Part shown: positions 44,970 to 53,910 of the stretch, one piece after another
Layout of the letters: each line of letters opens with the position of its first letter
Position numbering within the stretch: the first letter of the stretch is position 1
Assembly (NCBI GenBank): GCA_937139405.1
Contig: CAKZPV010000050.1
Location: 124,001 to 188,000 of the forward strand
Source: an uncultured Nitrospirota bacterium
GTDB lineage: Bacteria > Nitrospirota > Nitrospiria > Nitrospirales > UBA8639
Length of the DNA stretch: 64,000 nt
Direction: 5' to 3'
Notes under the pieces: model-generated
What the model saw: the letters and a program-made list of their open reading frames with translations, nothing else
What the model was told of the DNA's origin: nothing
The model's database searches: none
Made by a program: the position numbers and the translations under genes

Positions 44970-46367
44970 TCACATGTCGTGAGTGGAGTCAGGTTTTGGG
45001 ACTTCCACTTCCATCCCAGGGAATTCGTCACGTAGCGTCATCGCAAAGGCGAGAGATTGGCGTTCTTCCCCATGCACCACAAAAACTTTCTGTGGCAATG
45101 GATGAATCGCGCGAACATATGCCAATAAATCGTTTCGATCCGCATGGGCTGAAAACCCATTGAGCCGAACGACTTGTGCACGCCTTCTGGTTGGCTTACC
45201 AAAGATGGGCACGGTATCCCATTCTTCTACGAGTTTCCGTCCTAGAGTATGTTCGGCTTGAAACCCCACCAAGACAATCACATTATCCTCATTTTCAATG
45301 GCATGCTTGAGGTGATGGACCACTCGCCCACCTTCGCACATTCCAGAGGCTGAGATGATGACACAGGGCCCCTTCCGACGATTCAATAGCTTGCTGTCTT
45401 TGGCGGTCGAGACAAACTTAATGTATTTGGCTGCAAAAACATCACCTGTTGCGGTAAAGGTTCGATAGGTGTCTTTGTCATAGCATTCCGGATGTTGTCG
45501 AAAGACCTTTGTGGCTTTTAGCGCAAGAGGGGAATCAATAAAAATGGGAATGGGGTCCACTTCTCCATTTTTGACCAATGCCTTAATGCGCATGATGATG
45601 TCTTGTGTGCGGCCCACGGAAAAGGCTGGAACGATAATTTTGCTCTTATGTTGAATAGCATGTTGAACGAGTTGTTTGGCGATGTCCTTGCGGCGATCTT
45701 CCTCATCACGATGGAGGCGGTCGCCGTAAGTCGATTCAATAATGAGGACATCACATGGCGGAGGCGGAGAGGGGTCACGGAGAATAGGCATATTGGCGCG
45801 GCCTAAGTCACCGGAAAAGAGCAGTGACGTTGAATTGCCACGATTGCGGTGTTGAAGCCAAATAGCAGAGGATCCAATAATGTGTCCCGCATCATGAAAT
45901 CTGGCTGTCACATTCGTAGCTAATGAAACTGCTTGTGTATAGCCTGCCCCCTGAAATTGCTTGACAATTTTTTGTGCATCATCGCTTGAATAGATCGGGC
46001 TTATACATTTTCGTCCTCGACGACGTTCCAGTTTATTCACGTATCGGCAATCACTCTCTTGAATGCGTGCGGAGTCGGCCAACAGAATCTCAGTTAAATC
46101 GGCAGTTGCGCTCGTCATGTGGACGTTACCTTTAAATTTTCCTTTAGCCAACATGGGGAGCGCGCCGGAATGGTCAATATGTGCGTGGGAAAGACACACC
46201 GCATTCACGGATTTTGGGTCGAAACCTAAATGCTGATTACGTTCTCGAGCGAGATCACGCCGGCCTTGGAACATGCCACAATCAAGTAAGATTCGAGTTT
46301 TGCCGGCATCGACCACATGTCGACTCCCTGTGACAGATCGAGCCGCGCCATGAAAGGAAATTTTCAT
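44970..46367 (-). CDS. Beta-CASP metallo-beta-lactamase RNase-like protein
   Basis: A 465-residue protein of the CPSF73-like/YSH1 group. The metallo-beta-lactamase motif SHAHIDHSGALPML and GDLGRANMPIL bind the two metals. The beta-CASP insertion and C-terminal motifs (ESTYGDRLH; PAFSVGRTQDIIM; SGMCEGGRVVHHL; NGFSAHADRNDLL) are all present. Members are RNA endo- or exonucleases. Its start overlaps the end of the LOG-family gene by four bases, so the two are translated together. Confidence 0.94.
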   Translation of the reverse strand: MKISFHGAARSVTGSRHVVDAGKTRILLDCGMFQGRRDLARERNQHLGFDPKSVNAVCLSHAHIDHSGALPMLAKGKFKGNVHMTSATADLTEILLADSARIQESDCRYVNKLERRRGRKCISPIYSSDDAQKIVKQFQGAGYTQAVSLATNVTARFHDAGHIIGSSAIWLQHRNRGNSTSLLFSGDLGRANMPILRDPSPPPPCDVLIIESTYGDRLHRDEEDRRKDIAKQLVQHAIQHKSKIIVPAFSVGRTQDIIMRIKALVKNGEVDPIPIFIDSPLALKATKVFRQHPECYDKDTYRTFTATGDVFAAKYIKFVSTAKDSKLLNRRKGPCVIISASGMCEGGRVVHHLKHAIENEDNVIVLVGFQAEHTLGRKLVEEWDTVPIFGKPTRRRAQVVRLNGFSAHADRNDLLAYVRAIHPLPQKVFVVHGEERQSLAFAMTLRDEFPGMEVEVPKPDSTHDM

Positions 46368-47194
46368 GAGTCAGTCCCTTCGTGATGTTCTTGAACAATA
46401 ATTTCCCAAGCTTCTCTAGCCGTTTCCGCATAATGAAACAAAGATAAATCTCTTGGACTAATCAGACCAAACTCGACAAATTTTTTCCAATTAATCAGGT
46501 CTTCCCAATAGGCCTTTCCGATTAACACCACAGACACGTCCTGCACTTTCCCTGTTTGGAGAAGAGTCAGAGTTTCAAAGAGCTCATCCATGGTGCCAAA
46601 CCCTCCAGGGAAGACCACTAGCGCTTTGGCTCGATACAGAAAATGCATTTTGCGAAGAGCAAAGTATCGGAATTTGAAGCAGAGACTTGGGGTGATATAC
46701 GAATTAGGCATTTGTTCAAAAGGCAGATCAACATTCAGTCCGATGGATTTGGCCCCTACATCGGCTGCACCGCGATTGCCGGCCTCCATAATGCCTGGAC
46801 CTCCTCCCGTCACGACGACATATTCACAACGTCCGTCAAATTGACAAGCCGAAGATACAAGTCGGCCAAACTCTCGAGCTTCATTATAGTAGGGGGCTAG
46901 AGATAATTGGTTCTTGGCGATCTGAACAGCGCGTGTTTTTTCTGGATCATTGGGAGAATGTGTTAATTCCAATTCCGCTTGCTGTAGTTTGTCTTGGGCC
47001 GCAGCGGGTTCTAGTAAGCGTGCACTACCAAAAACGACGATCGTGGACTCAATGCCCTCCTCTTGATGAATCAGTTCTGACTTTAACCATTCCAGTTGGA
47101 GACGAGCTGCTCGCAACTCGTCTCGTTGAAGAAATGCTGGATCAGAATCTGCCCGCGTATAAGCTGATGAGGATGATTGAGGTGAATCTGACAT
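46364..47194 (-). CDS. LOG-family protein (TIGR00730 type) with N-terminal extension
   Basis: A 276-residue Rossmann-fold protein. GGGPGIMEAGNRGA and FPGGFGTMDELFETLTLLQ are the phosphoribohydrolase motifs that release cytokinin-type bases from nucleotides in characterised homologues. An extra N-terminal part (about 1-60, LQLEWLKSELIHQEEG) lies before the fold. Coupled by an ATGA overlap to the beta-CASP nuclease gene, a pairing that suggests nucleotide or RNA metabolism. Confidence 0.92.
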   Translation of the reverse strand: MSDSPQSSSSAYTRADSDPAFLQRDELRAARLQLEWLKSELIHQEEGIESTIVVFGSARLLEPAAAQDKLQQAELELTHSPNDPEKTRAVQIAKNQLSLAPYYNEAREFGRLVSSACQFDGRCEYVVVTGGGPGIMEAGNRGAADVGAKSIGLNVDLPFEQMPNSYITPSLCFKFRYFALRKMHFLYRAKALVVFPGGFGTMDELFETLTLLQTGKVQDVSVVLIGKAYWEDLINWKKFVEFGLISPRDLSLFHYAETAREAWEIIVQEHHEGTDS

Positions 47195-47460
47195 TGATGC
47201 CCGAGAAGCTGAAAGAGGAGAATGAGGGATTATAAAGATCTCATTCCAGAATAGGAACTGCTGAAGGCAACGTTCAGGAAAGTCTAGACATTGGGGCTGT
47301 TGATTATTTCACTTTTACCGGAAATATATGATGAGAGGGGCGTTCTGGCAGTAGGTGGTATGGCAAGAATGTCGTTGGCGGCAGTTTCCATATTATGGAT
47401 TGTTGCTTTGCTAAGTCTGAAGACTAGTGAAGTCCAGTCAATCTCATTACAATCCAGGAG

Positions 47461-47946
47461 ATGACTTTTTTTGATCTCATTCTTATTTGGCTTCATCTGA
47501 TAGGAGCGACTTTTTGGCTTGGAGGAATGCTCTTTCTCTCTCTTGTTGCAGTTCCTCTCCTCAAGCAGTCCTCTGATCCCGCTTTTGCCCAACGTGAGTT
47601 TGTGAACCAGGCGTGTCGGTTTCGAATGTTTGTGTGGGTGGCTTTGTCGATCCTTCTTGTGACAGGGGCTATTCGGTTGCCCCATGTGGTGAACCTCTCC
47701 GAGTCAATCGTCAATTGGCCACCGGCAGTACTCAGTAAATTGGTTCTCGTTTTTTTGCTTATTGTCGTATCACTGGCTCATGATCGATTCATCGGCCCTA
47801 AAGTAAGAACCCTCAAAAACAAGCCAATTGCTGAATTGGTTATAACAGAAAAGTTCTTTCTCCGGATCTCTCCGCTCATAGGTCGTCTCACGATGTTGCT
47901 GGGTTTAGGAACTCTCTTAGCCGCTGCCTTCATGGTTCGTGCGTAA
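47461..47946 (+). CDS. CopD-like four-helix membrane protein
   Basis: A 161-residue protein with four membrane helices: LILIWLHLIGATFWLGGMLF, FRMFVWVALSILLVTGAI, LSKLVLVFLLIVVSLAHD, and LTMLLGLGTLLAAAFMV. His residues in IWLHLIG and LAHDRF occupy positions where CopD/DUF4149-type proteins bind haem or copper. A weak GGAG lies before the ATG. Function uncertain. Confidence 0.75.
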   Translation: MTFFDLILIWLHLIGATFWLGGMLFLSLVAVPLLKQSSDPAFAQREFVNQACRFRMFVWVALSILLVTGAIRLPHVVNLSESIVNWPPAVLSKLVLVFLLIVVSLAHDRFIGPKVRTLKNKPIAELVITEKFFLRISPLIGRLTMLLGLGTLLAAAFMVRA

Positions 47947-48295
47947 TCTTGTAGAAATAAAAAATCGAGAAAGATTAAGTTGACCTCTCCCGCTTTCATC
48001 GCGGTATTCTATTTGGTTTCAGATTTAAAATCGGCTGCGGCTTCTTCTTGCGAAGACATTCACACAAACTCGAGCTTGCAGGTTAGGCCGTGAAAAATTA
48101 GGGAGTTAAAGTTGTAGTGTTTCTCTTCAGTGGCGGAATAGAGGGAAGAATCAAAGGCTTTATTGTTTCTAAAGCCTATAGTAGACCCGATAGTTTCTTC
48201 TATAATTTATGGGGCTGAGATTTGGTTTAAGTAGCCATAATTTGATAGCTTTGCTGTTTTCAAAAGGTTGAGCTTAACTAGAAGGTGAAACAGCG
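47947..48295. other. Intergenic region with RRM-gene remnant and hairpin
   Basis: About 350 bases. It holds a 42-base remnant of an RRM gene (48032-48073) and a hairpin with arms AGGCTTTA (48155-48162) and TAAAGCCT (48170-48177). No complete gene was found. Confidence 0.6.
48032..48073 (-). pseudogene. Remnant of an RRM RNA-binding protein gene
   Basis: Matches 50046-50087 of the RRM gene at 37 of 42 positions without gaps; 28 of the first 29 bases are identical. In the RRM frame it reads FV, a stop, then MSSQEEAAAD, against FVEMSSQEEATAA in the intact gene. The rest of the domain is gone. Confidence 0.7.
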
Positions 48296-49690
48296 ATGAA
48301 TGGGGATCAACAATTTTTGGATCATGTCATTGCTTTTGGCAGGGAAGGAGAAGCCCTAGACGTCAATACGTTAAGGCCCTATACGGACAGAAAATATTTC
48401 GATAGCCATATTCAACACATACTCTCAAAAATTCGAAAATTCCAAGACACGTCGCACTCTCATGGGGAAAAAACTTCCGTGTTATTTTATGTGCATGGCG
48501 CATTAAATACTCGCAAAAGAGCGAGGGCAAAGGCGGCACAAGAATATAAGAAGATCTTAGATGATGGGAAATACCCGATCTTTATTAATTGGGACGCAGG
48601 TATGTTGAGTGCCTATGGTGAACACCTTTTTTGGGTTCGACAAGGTCGAAAGACTGCGAAGTGGGGGATCGTCACTTCTCCCTTTTATTTTTTATACGAT
48701 ATCGCCCATGCATTCATTAAATTTCCACTGACGTGGGGCTATCAAATTCGAAACAGAGTCTCTGGAGAATCAGGTTTCGGGGCATTTGAGCGAAATGCGG
48801 CTTGGAACAATGTCCGACTCCGGAAAATTTTCGAAACAGATTCCTCCCAAGAGGGAACGATTCAGATTTCTTCAGGTTCAATAGAGGATAGCCGAACCTT
48901 TTGGAAAAAGATTCAGGCGTTATCTATCAATATGTTAATGGCTCCTTTTCAACTCGCTATTTCTCCATTTTTGGCATCAGCAGGAACAAATGCATGGAAT
49001 ATTTACAAAAGAAGAACATATAACTTATTTCGGATGCCGAGGGAGTTTGATGTTCGGCACGAACGAAAACATGATTCCGTCGATTTGCCAGCTTATAGAC
49101 GAACGGGGGATCTCGCGTATTTCCTCGATGCCATGGTGACGCAGTTAGTCGCCAAGTCAGGTCAGGACACTGTTCCGGATAGCACCCAACAAAGAACATT
49201 TCAAAAGGAATTTTGTATCGAATTGGTGGGTCATAGTACTGGAGCCATTGTGCTGAATAATTTAATCACAGAATATCCTGATCTCGATTTTTCCAGAATT
49301 GTCTATATGGGAGCCGCTTGCTCCATTCGAGATGTGTATCGGACTGTTATTCCCTATTTAATTGAAAATCAGAAGAGTCGGTTCTATGTGTTGGCGTTGG
49401 ATCCTCGTGCTGAAATGAGAGAGATGCTCTCTCCTTGGCTCCCGGTCGTTCCGACGGGCTCTCTGTTAGCCTGGTTAGATATCTATTTTACCAACCCTCC
49501 TCAAAATCTTGATCGTACATTAGGACAATGGATTAACTTGATGGCGGCTCAACACATTTTTCCCAAAGAAGTTCGGAATAGGGTCACGCTAAAAAAATTT
49601 GAATATGCTAACGACGGTCATCCCCAAAAGCATGGGGAATTTAATCATTTCGGTAATTTCCATAAAGAGGAGTTTTGGTCAGTTTCGTAA
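48296..49690 (+). CDS. Lipase-like alpha/beta hydrolase, 464 aa
   Basis: An unrecognised large protein with alpha/beta-hydrolase marks. VLFYVHGALNTRKRA is an oxyanion-type strand and turn. FCIELVGHSTGAIVLNNLI is a GxSxG nucleophile elbow with Ser near residue 312. YVLALDPRA may carry the acid, and FNHFGNFHKEEFW near the end supplies the likely His. A hydrophobic stretch (NMLMAPFQLAISPFLASAG, about 222-240) in the insertion could touch a membrane. No signal peptide. GGTGA lies just before the start. Substrate unknown. Confidence 0.75.
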   Translation: MNGDQQFLDHVIAFGREGEALDVNTLRPYTDRKYFDSHIQHILSKIRKFQDTSHSHGEKTSVLFYVHGALNTRKRARAKAAQEYKKILDDGKYPIFINWDAGMLSAYGEHLFWVRQGRKTAKWGIVTSPFYFLYDIAHAFIKFPLTWGYQIRNRVSGESGFGAFERNAAWNNVRLRKIFETDSSQEGTIQISSGSIEDSRTFWKKIQALSINMLMAPFQLAISPFLASAGTNAWNIYKRRTYNLFRMPREFDVRHERKHDSVDLPAYRRTGDLAYFLDAMVTQLVAKSGQDTVPDSTQQRTFQKEFCIELVGHSTGAIVLNNLITEYPDLDFSRIVYMGAACSIRDVYRTVIPYLIENQKSRFYVLALDPRAEMREMLSPWLPVVPTGSLLAWLDIYFTNPPQNLDRTLGQWINLMAAQHIFPKEVRNRVTLKKFEYANDGHPQKHGEFNHFGNFHKEEFWSVS

Positions 49691-49841
49691 AAAACGAAAC
49701 ACGAGTCGTGTGTTGTCTTAAGCCCGAAGGGCATTCCCCATTCCAGATTGTTCACTTAGTAATTTAGCTCACACCGTTAGACCTCTGTGGCGAACATAGG
49801 TTCTTCACGAAATCGAAGATATCAAAATAGGATAAGCCAAT

Positions 49842-49880
49842 AAAAAAAAGGGAGAGGCTCATTGAGCCTCTCCCTTTTTT
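49842..49880. terminator. Strong bidirectional terminator
   Basis: Arms GGGAGAGGCTC (49850-49860) and GAGCCTCTCCC (49864-49874) around a three-base loop, with eight A before (49842-49849) and six T after (49875-49880). It serves the convergent RRM gene (minus) and the hydrolase gene (plus). Confidence 0.92.
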
Positions 49881-49902
49881 GTCAGATGTATTGGTTCTAG
49901 TT

Positions 49903-50223
49903 TTAGAAGCGGCTGCGGCGTTTGTCACCATATCCGCCTCCACCAAATCCACCACCGCCGCCGCCTGTTCGTGGGGCTTGGGGTCTGGCTTCATTGACGG
50001 TTAATGTGCGGCCACCGAACTCCGTGGAGTTCAATGCCTCGATTGCGGCTGTGGCTTCTTCTTGCGAAGACATTTCCACAAATCCGAATCCGCGTGATTG
50101 GCCGGTAAATTTGTCACTAATAATGTTGGCTGATTGAACGGTGCCGTGCGCCGCAAACAAATCAGTTAATTCGTCCTGGGTTGCTGAATACGGCAATCCC
50201 CCTACATACAGTTTTGAACCCAT
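49903..50223 (-). CDS. RRM-domain RNA-binding protein with Gly-rich tail
   Basis: The ATG at 50223, behind AGGAGG, gives 106 residues. The RRM has RNP2 KLYVGGLPY and RNP1 RGFGFVEM, followed by a Gly-rich tail (TGGGGGGFGGGGYGDKRRSRF, from about residue 86) like bacterial cold-inducible Rbp proteins. It binds single-stranded RNA, probably as a chaperone. A 400-base upstream region could hold a long leader. A fragment of a second copy lies at 48032-48073. Confidence 0.95.
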   Translation of the reverse strand: MGSKLYVGGLPYSATQDELTDLFAAHGTVQSANIISDKFTGQSRGFGFVEMSSQEEATAAIEALNSTEFGGRTLTVNEARPQAPRTGGGGGGFGGGGYGDKRRSRF

Positions 50224-50636
50224 GGGGTTCCTCCTTTTGAAAAATGATATTGCTTTTAGCTCGAGATGCAACAATCATTGGGAAGGGGTCGGCCGCGGAC
50301 GCGAAATTGAGGCGACTGAGGTCTGGCACTTTCCAGGAAACTCTCGGGCAAAACAACACCGGTTATGGGCTTTCGTGATTGAATAGTGCAGAGCCAAGCC
50401 CCTCGCCCTACATTAGGAAAACCCTAGCATAACCCTTTTTGAAAAGATAGAAGGGGAAGTTTTTTATGATTTCCCAAATGGTTTTTTCTTATTGGGAATG
50501 ACCTGCAAGTAGTGCCGTTTGTTATTAACTAGTTCCCCCAACATTTAGATTTTGTATGAAAAGTCGCTCAGCCTTCCTCATTCTAGCTTAATTCTCATCC
50601 TCAAAATAGTTATACTGATATGAAGGAATTTTCTGA
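50224..50636. other. Divergent intergenic region
   Basis: About 410 bases between the RRM gene and the Lon-like gene. It contains the RRM ribosome site. TTCCCAA and TTGGGAA around 50472-50500 can pair around a U-rich loop. No gene or clear promoter was found. Confidence 0.4.
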
Positions 50637-51332
50637 ATGATTAAGAAACGACAAAAATCCTTGGATATTATTCCAAGAGCCTGGTTGTTAGGCCTTGGAT
50701 TAGTGGGAATTCTCTGTTGGGGTACAGGGACTTGGGCTAAGCCATCTCCTAGTCAAATTTTACATCTGCAGGTTCCTATCTTAGGGACCTCGGTCAACAC
50801 CCATCATTTGCCCATCGGACTTGTTTCGAATATTGTCATCGATCTCTATGAACGTCGGGATCAGGGGGGCTTACGGATTCAATTCCATACCGAGCCTGGG
50901 CAGTTTTCCTTGTTAGCTAGGCAAGCGATCCATGATGCAATCACTCGTGCATTGCATGCCGCGAATCTTCCGGTCGATTCATGGACGGTTCAACTCAAAT
51001 TTCCCTATGTTGGGTTAACTGTTTATGGAGAAAGTCTTTCAGCCATGGTGGCATTAAGTGTCGTTGCCATGGTCAAAGGCGATGGATTATTGGAGGGCCG
51101 GATTTTGACTGGTACGATTACCGATCAAGGACAGATTGGAGCAGTGGGTGGGTTGCAGCTCAAAATTCTTGCGGCTTACCAGCAACATTTTCAACGAGTC
51201 TTCGTTCCTAGCGCGTATGATGAACGGGATGGTGATTGGCAGACACCGTTTCTCATGCATGTGTCTCCCGTCAGTACAGTTCAAGAAGCCTATCAGGGTC
51301 TCACAGGGCGTCAGTTAATTTCTACACATTAG
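50637..51332 (+). CDS. Exported stand-alone Lon-type (S16) protease domain
   Basis: A 231-residue protein with an N-terminal signal or anchor (RAWLLGLGLVGILCWGTGTWA, about 14-34). The rest is a Lon-like proteolytic fold without AAA+ or substrate-binding domains. GESLSAMVALSVVAMVKGDG and GTITDQGQIGAVGGLQLKIL align with the catalytic region of Lon. Ser133 and Lys176 are 43 residues apart, the same as Ser679 and Lys722 of E. coli Lon. It should act in the periplasm or at the membrane. Related architectures exist as PDZ-Lon proteins, but no PDZ is visible here. Function unknown. Confidence 0.8.
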   Translation: MIKKRQKSLDIIPRAWLLGLGLVGILCWGTGTWAKPSPSQILHLQVPILGTSVNTHHLPIGLVSNIVIDLYERRDQGGLRIQFHTEPGQFSLLARQAIHDAITRALHAANLPVDSWTVQLKFPYVGLTVYGESLSAMVALSVVAMVKGDGLLEGRILTGTITDQGQIGAVGGLQLKILAAYQQHFQRVFVPSAYDERDGDWQTPFLMHVSPVSTVQEAYQGLTGRQLISTH

Positions 51333-51396
51333 TGATCTGTCGGTCGGAAAAATTAAGTGGGACTTTTCAAAGTCCTAGCCTCATCGTGTGTCGATT

Positions 51397-51744
51397 TTAT
51401 GCATCCGTGGAGTGGGATTCGTGGTTCGATAAGTGATGAACTTGTTGTTCCAGTTCTTCAATGCGTTCCAGTAATTCCAAGGCCACGGTGACACCTTGCC
51501 AATTAATTCCGAGATCGTGATGCAATCGAAGCCCCCGCTGTAGGCGGTCGAAGGCTTCCAACGGAAAAAGAATCGTTCCTTGAGAGTCGGGTTCTGGTAA
51601 TTGAATGATTTCCCATCGTAAGCAGACTTCTAAGATATCATCTCCAATGCCTAATCGAGCACAGACTTCTTCTCGCCGCATCAGGCTTTTCGTGATGATT
51701 TCTGCAGTCACCTGCTCCAAGGTCGGTTGTGATTCGTCATGCAT
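51397..51744 (-). CDS. cbpM: Chaperone modulator CbpM
   Basis: The ATG at 51744, behind GGGAGG, gives 115 residues. It has a MerR-like helix-turn-helix (MRREEVCARLGIGDDILEVC) and a C-terminal coiled coil (LLERIEELEQQVHHL). CbpM binds the J-domain of CbpA and blocks its co-chaperone action. The start overlaps the cbpA end by 8 bases, the usual arrangement. Confidence 0.9.
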   Translation of the reverse strand: MHDESQPTLEQVTAEIITKSLMRREEVCARLGIGDDILEVCLRWEIIQLPEPDSQGTILFPLEAFDRLQRGLRLHHDLGINWQGVTVALELLERIEELEQQVHHLSNHESHSTDA

Positions 51745-52699
51745 GGGTTGCCTCCCGAAGCAAGGATGAACGGGGATCAGGATGATCAAATGTGGCTAAT
51801 TGTTCGTAAAGCTGGTGTTCTTCTGGAGAAGAGTCTTTTGGCAGGACAATATTCAATACGACAAACTGATCGCCATGTCCGCCTTTCCGCTTAGGAAGGC
51901 CTTTCCCTTTTAGGCGCATGCGTTGTTGTGGTTGACTACCGGGCGGAATTTTGAGACGAACGGATCCTGATAATGTTGGCACTTCGACATCGGTGCCTAA
52001 TGCAGCTTCCCAAGGCCATATGGGAAGGTTCACAATGATATCGGCATTTTTTCGTTGAAAGACTGGATGTGGGGCGATTTGGACATGAAAAAACAAATCT
52101 CCGGATGGACCTCCACCACGTCCCGGTTCGCCTTTGCCTTTCACGCGAAGGCGTTCCCCGTTTCGTACTCCACCAGGAATGCGGACTTCAATTTGCCGGG
52201 AGGTTCCAGTTGCATCGGGTAATGACAAGGTACGACGAGTTCCGGTAAAGGCCTCTCGAAGGGAAACGGGTAAATCTGTTTCCAGATCTGCCCCGGCCAT
52301 GGCGAAGCCTCTGAAGGATGCGCCTTCCCGCTGACCCCCACGTGCAAACATCTGTTCAAACATGTCGCTAAAATCTCCACTGCCTTGAGAAAATCCAGGG
52401 TGAGGTTGTCCGCCAGGATAGCCTCTGCCTGCCTCTTGCCGTGCGCGCTCATATGCTTCGGCTTCTTTCCAGTTTGAGCCGTATTGATCGTATTTCTTTC
52501 GGTTTACGTCGTCACCGATCACTTCATACGCATCGTTCAGCTCTTGAAACTTCTTTTCCATCGCGGCTTTCTTCTCGCCTGGATGTAAATCAGGATGATA
52601 CTTGCGGGCTAGCCGTCGATAGGCTTTCTTGATTTCTTTCTGCTCAGCGGTCTTAGGCACGCCTAAAATGCTGTAAAAGTCTTGGGTGGTGTTGGCCAT
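51737..52699 (-). CDS. cbpA: DnaJ-type co-chaperone CbpA
   Basis: A 320-residue class II J-protein: J-domain at 5-70 with the HPD motif (RKYHPDLHPGEK), Gly/Phe-rich linker to about 125 (GYPGGQPHPGFSQGSGDF), then two C-terminal substrate domains (IRIPGGVRNGERLRVKGKG is written here in part: PGGVRNGERLRVKGKG) ending near 300. It lacks the DnaJ zinc finger, as CbpA does. It delivers clients to DnaK. Followed by cbpM with overlap. Confidence 0.95.
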   Translation of the reverse strand: MANTTQDFYSILGVPKTAEQKEIKKAYRRLARKYHPDLHPGEKKAAMEKKFQELNDAYEVIGDDVNRKKYDQYGSNWKEAEAYERARQEAGRGYPGGQPHPGFSQGSGDFSDMFEQMFARGGQREGASFRGFAMAGADLETDLPVSLREAFTGTRRTLSLPDATGTSRQIEVRIPGGVRNGERLRVKGKGEPGRGGGPSGDLFFHVQIAPHPVFQRKNADIIVNLPIWPWEAALGTDVEVPTLSGSVRLKIPPGSQPQQRMRLKGKGLPKRKGGHGDQFVVLNIVLPKDSSPEEHQLYEQLATFDHPDPRSSLLREATHA

Positions 52700-52857
52700 A
52701 ATAGATCCAAGGGTTTTAAATGTGTCTCAAGATCTTATGATACCGAAATGTCATGGGATGATGAAATGGTTTTCTGCAAGGAGATGGGTGCTATCTTCCC
52801 CACTGATGATCAACAGGAAACACAGGCATGGGCCAGTCAAATAGGATAGCTCAATTT

Positions 52858-53868
52858 TTATGAAGAAGAGGAAACATGGAGAACCGCTGCGCCTTGAACA
52901 GTTCCCGACTTGAGATCTTGGAGTGCGGCGTTAGCCTGTTCAAGGGGATATGGAGTGGTATGTGTACGAATAGGAATGGAGGCCGCCTCCTTGAACAAAT
53001 CCAGTCCGTCCTGTCGGGTGTTGGCCGTGACACTTTGGAGCGTGCGTTCATGAAAAAGATCGAGGGTATAGTCCAACAACGGAATCGGTGTCATGTAAAT
53101 ACCAGCTAAGGCCAGTGTCCCGCCTTTTTCTAACGCCCGCAAGGCTAGTGGGACAAGTTCTCCAGCTGGTGCGAAGAGAATGGCGGAATGAAGGGTGCGG
53201 GGCGGCATGTCCGCAGCTTCACCAACCCAAGCGGCCCCTAATTGCTGAGCTAGGTTGCGATGTTCTTCGTGAAGCGAGCAGACATAAACTTCACACCCCC
53301 TATGAAGCGCGATTTGAATCGTAATGTGGGCTGAAGCCCCAAATCCGTATAGTCCCAACCGTTGGCCTGGCCTAACTTGGCTACGCTGCAGCGCACGATA
53401 GCCGATAATACCAGCACATAAGAGGGGAGCCGCTTCCTCGTTGCTAAAAATATCGGGAATGGGATAGGCAAAGCGTTCGGACACTAATGCATATTCGGCA
53501 TAGCCGCCGTTCACATGGTAGCCGGTAAACATGGCGCGTTCGCAAAGATTCTCACGTCCACTTTGGCAGAAATGACAGGTTTGGCAAGTGGCCTGTATCC
53601 ACGCGATGCCCACACGATCACCTTCTTTAAGCTGCGAAACTCCTGATCCCAGTTGATCAATGATCCCCACGGTTTCATGTCCAGGAATGATGGGACGAGT
53701 GACTGGAGGCAATTCCCCTTCGATGACATGCAAATCAGTTCGACAAACACCGCATACATGCACTTTCACGCGCACTTGTCCTGGGCCTGGCTGGGGGATC
53801 GGGATTTCACGAAACTTCAGCGGGCTTGTGGTGACATCGCCGTCGTGTTCGAGCACCATGGCTTTCAT
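52858..53868 (-). CDS. Zinc-dependent alcohol dehydrogenase (medium-chain)
   Basis: A 336-residue MDR-family dehydrogenase. The catalytic zinc site includes CGVCRTDLH and GHETVG. The structural zinc is held by four Cys in CQTCHFCQSGRENLC. The coenzyme fold has RLGLYGFGASAHITIQIA. AIPADDK-like loops are absent and length is typical of the zinc-binding ADH subfamily often annotated AdhP-like. It oxidises alcohols or reduces aldehydes with NAD(P). Substrate unknown; the gene stands alone. Confidence 0.92.
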   Translation of the reverse strand: MKAMVLEHDGDVTTSPLKFREIPIPQPGPGQVRVKVHVCGVCRTDLHVIEGELPPVTRPIIPGHETVGIIDQLGSGVSQLKEGDRVGIAWIQATCQTCHFCQSGRENLCERAMFTGYHVNGGYAEYALVSERFAYPIPDIFSNEEAAPLLCAGIIGYRALQRSQVRPGQRLGLYGFGASAHITIQIALHRGCEVYVCSLHEEHRNLAQQLGAAWVGEAADMPPRTLHSAILFAPAGELVPLALRALEKGGTLALAGIYMTPIPLLDYTLDLFHERTLQSVTANTRQDGLDLFKEAASIPIRTHTTPYPLEQANAALQDLKSGTVQGAAVLHVSSSS

Positions 53869-53910
53869 AATATTCAGTGCAGAAACTGAGAGTTCATTAT
53901 TCCATTTCGG

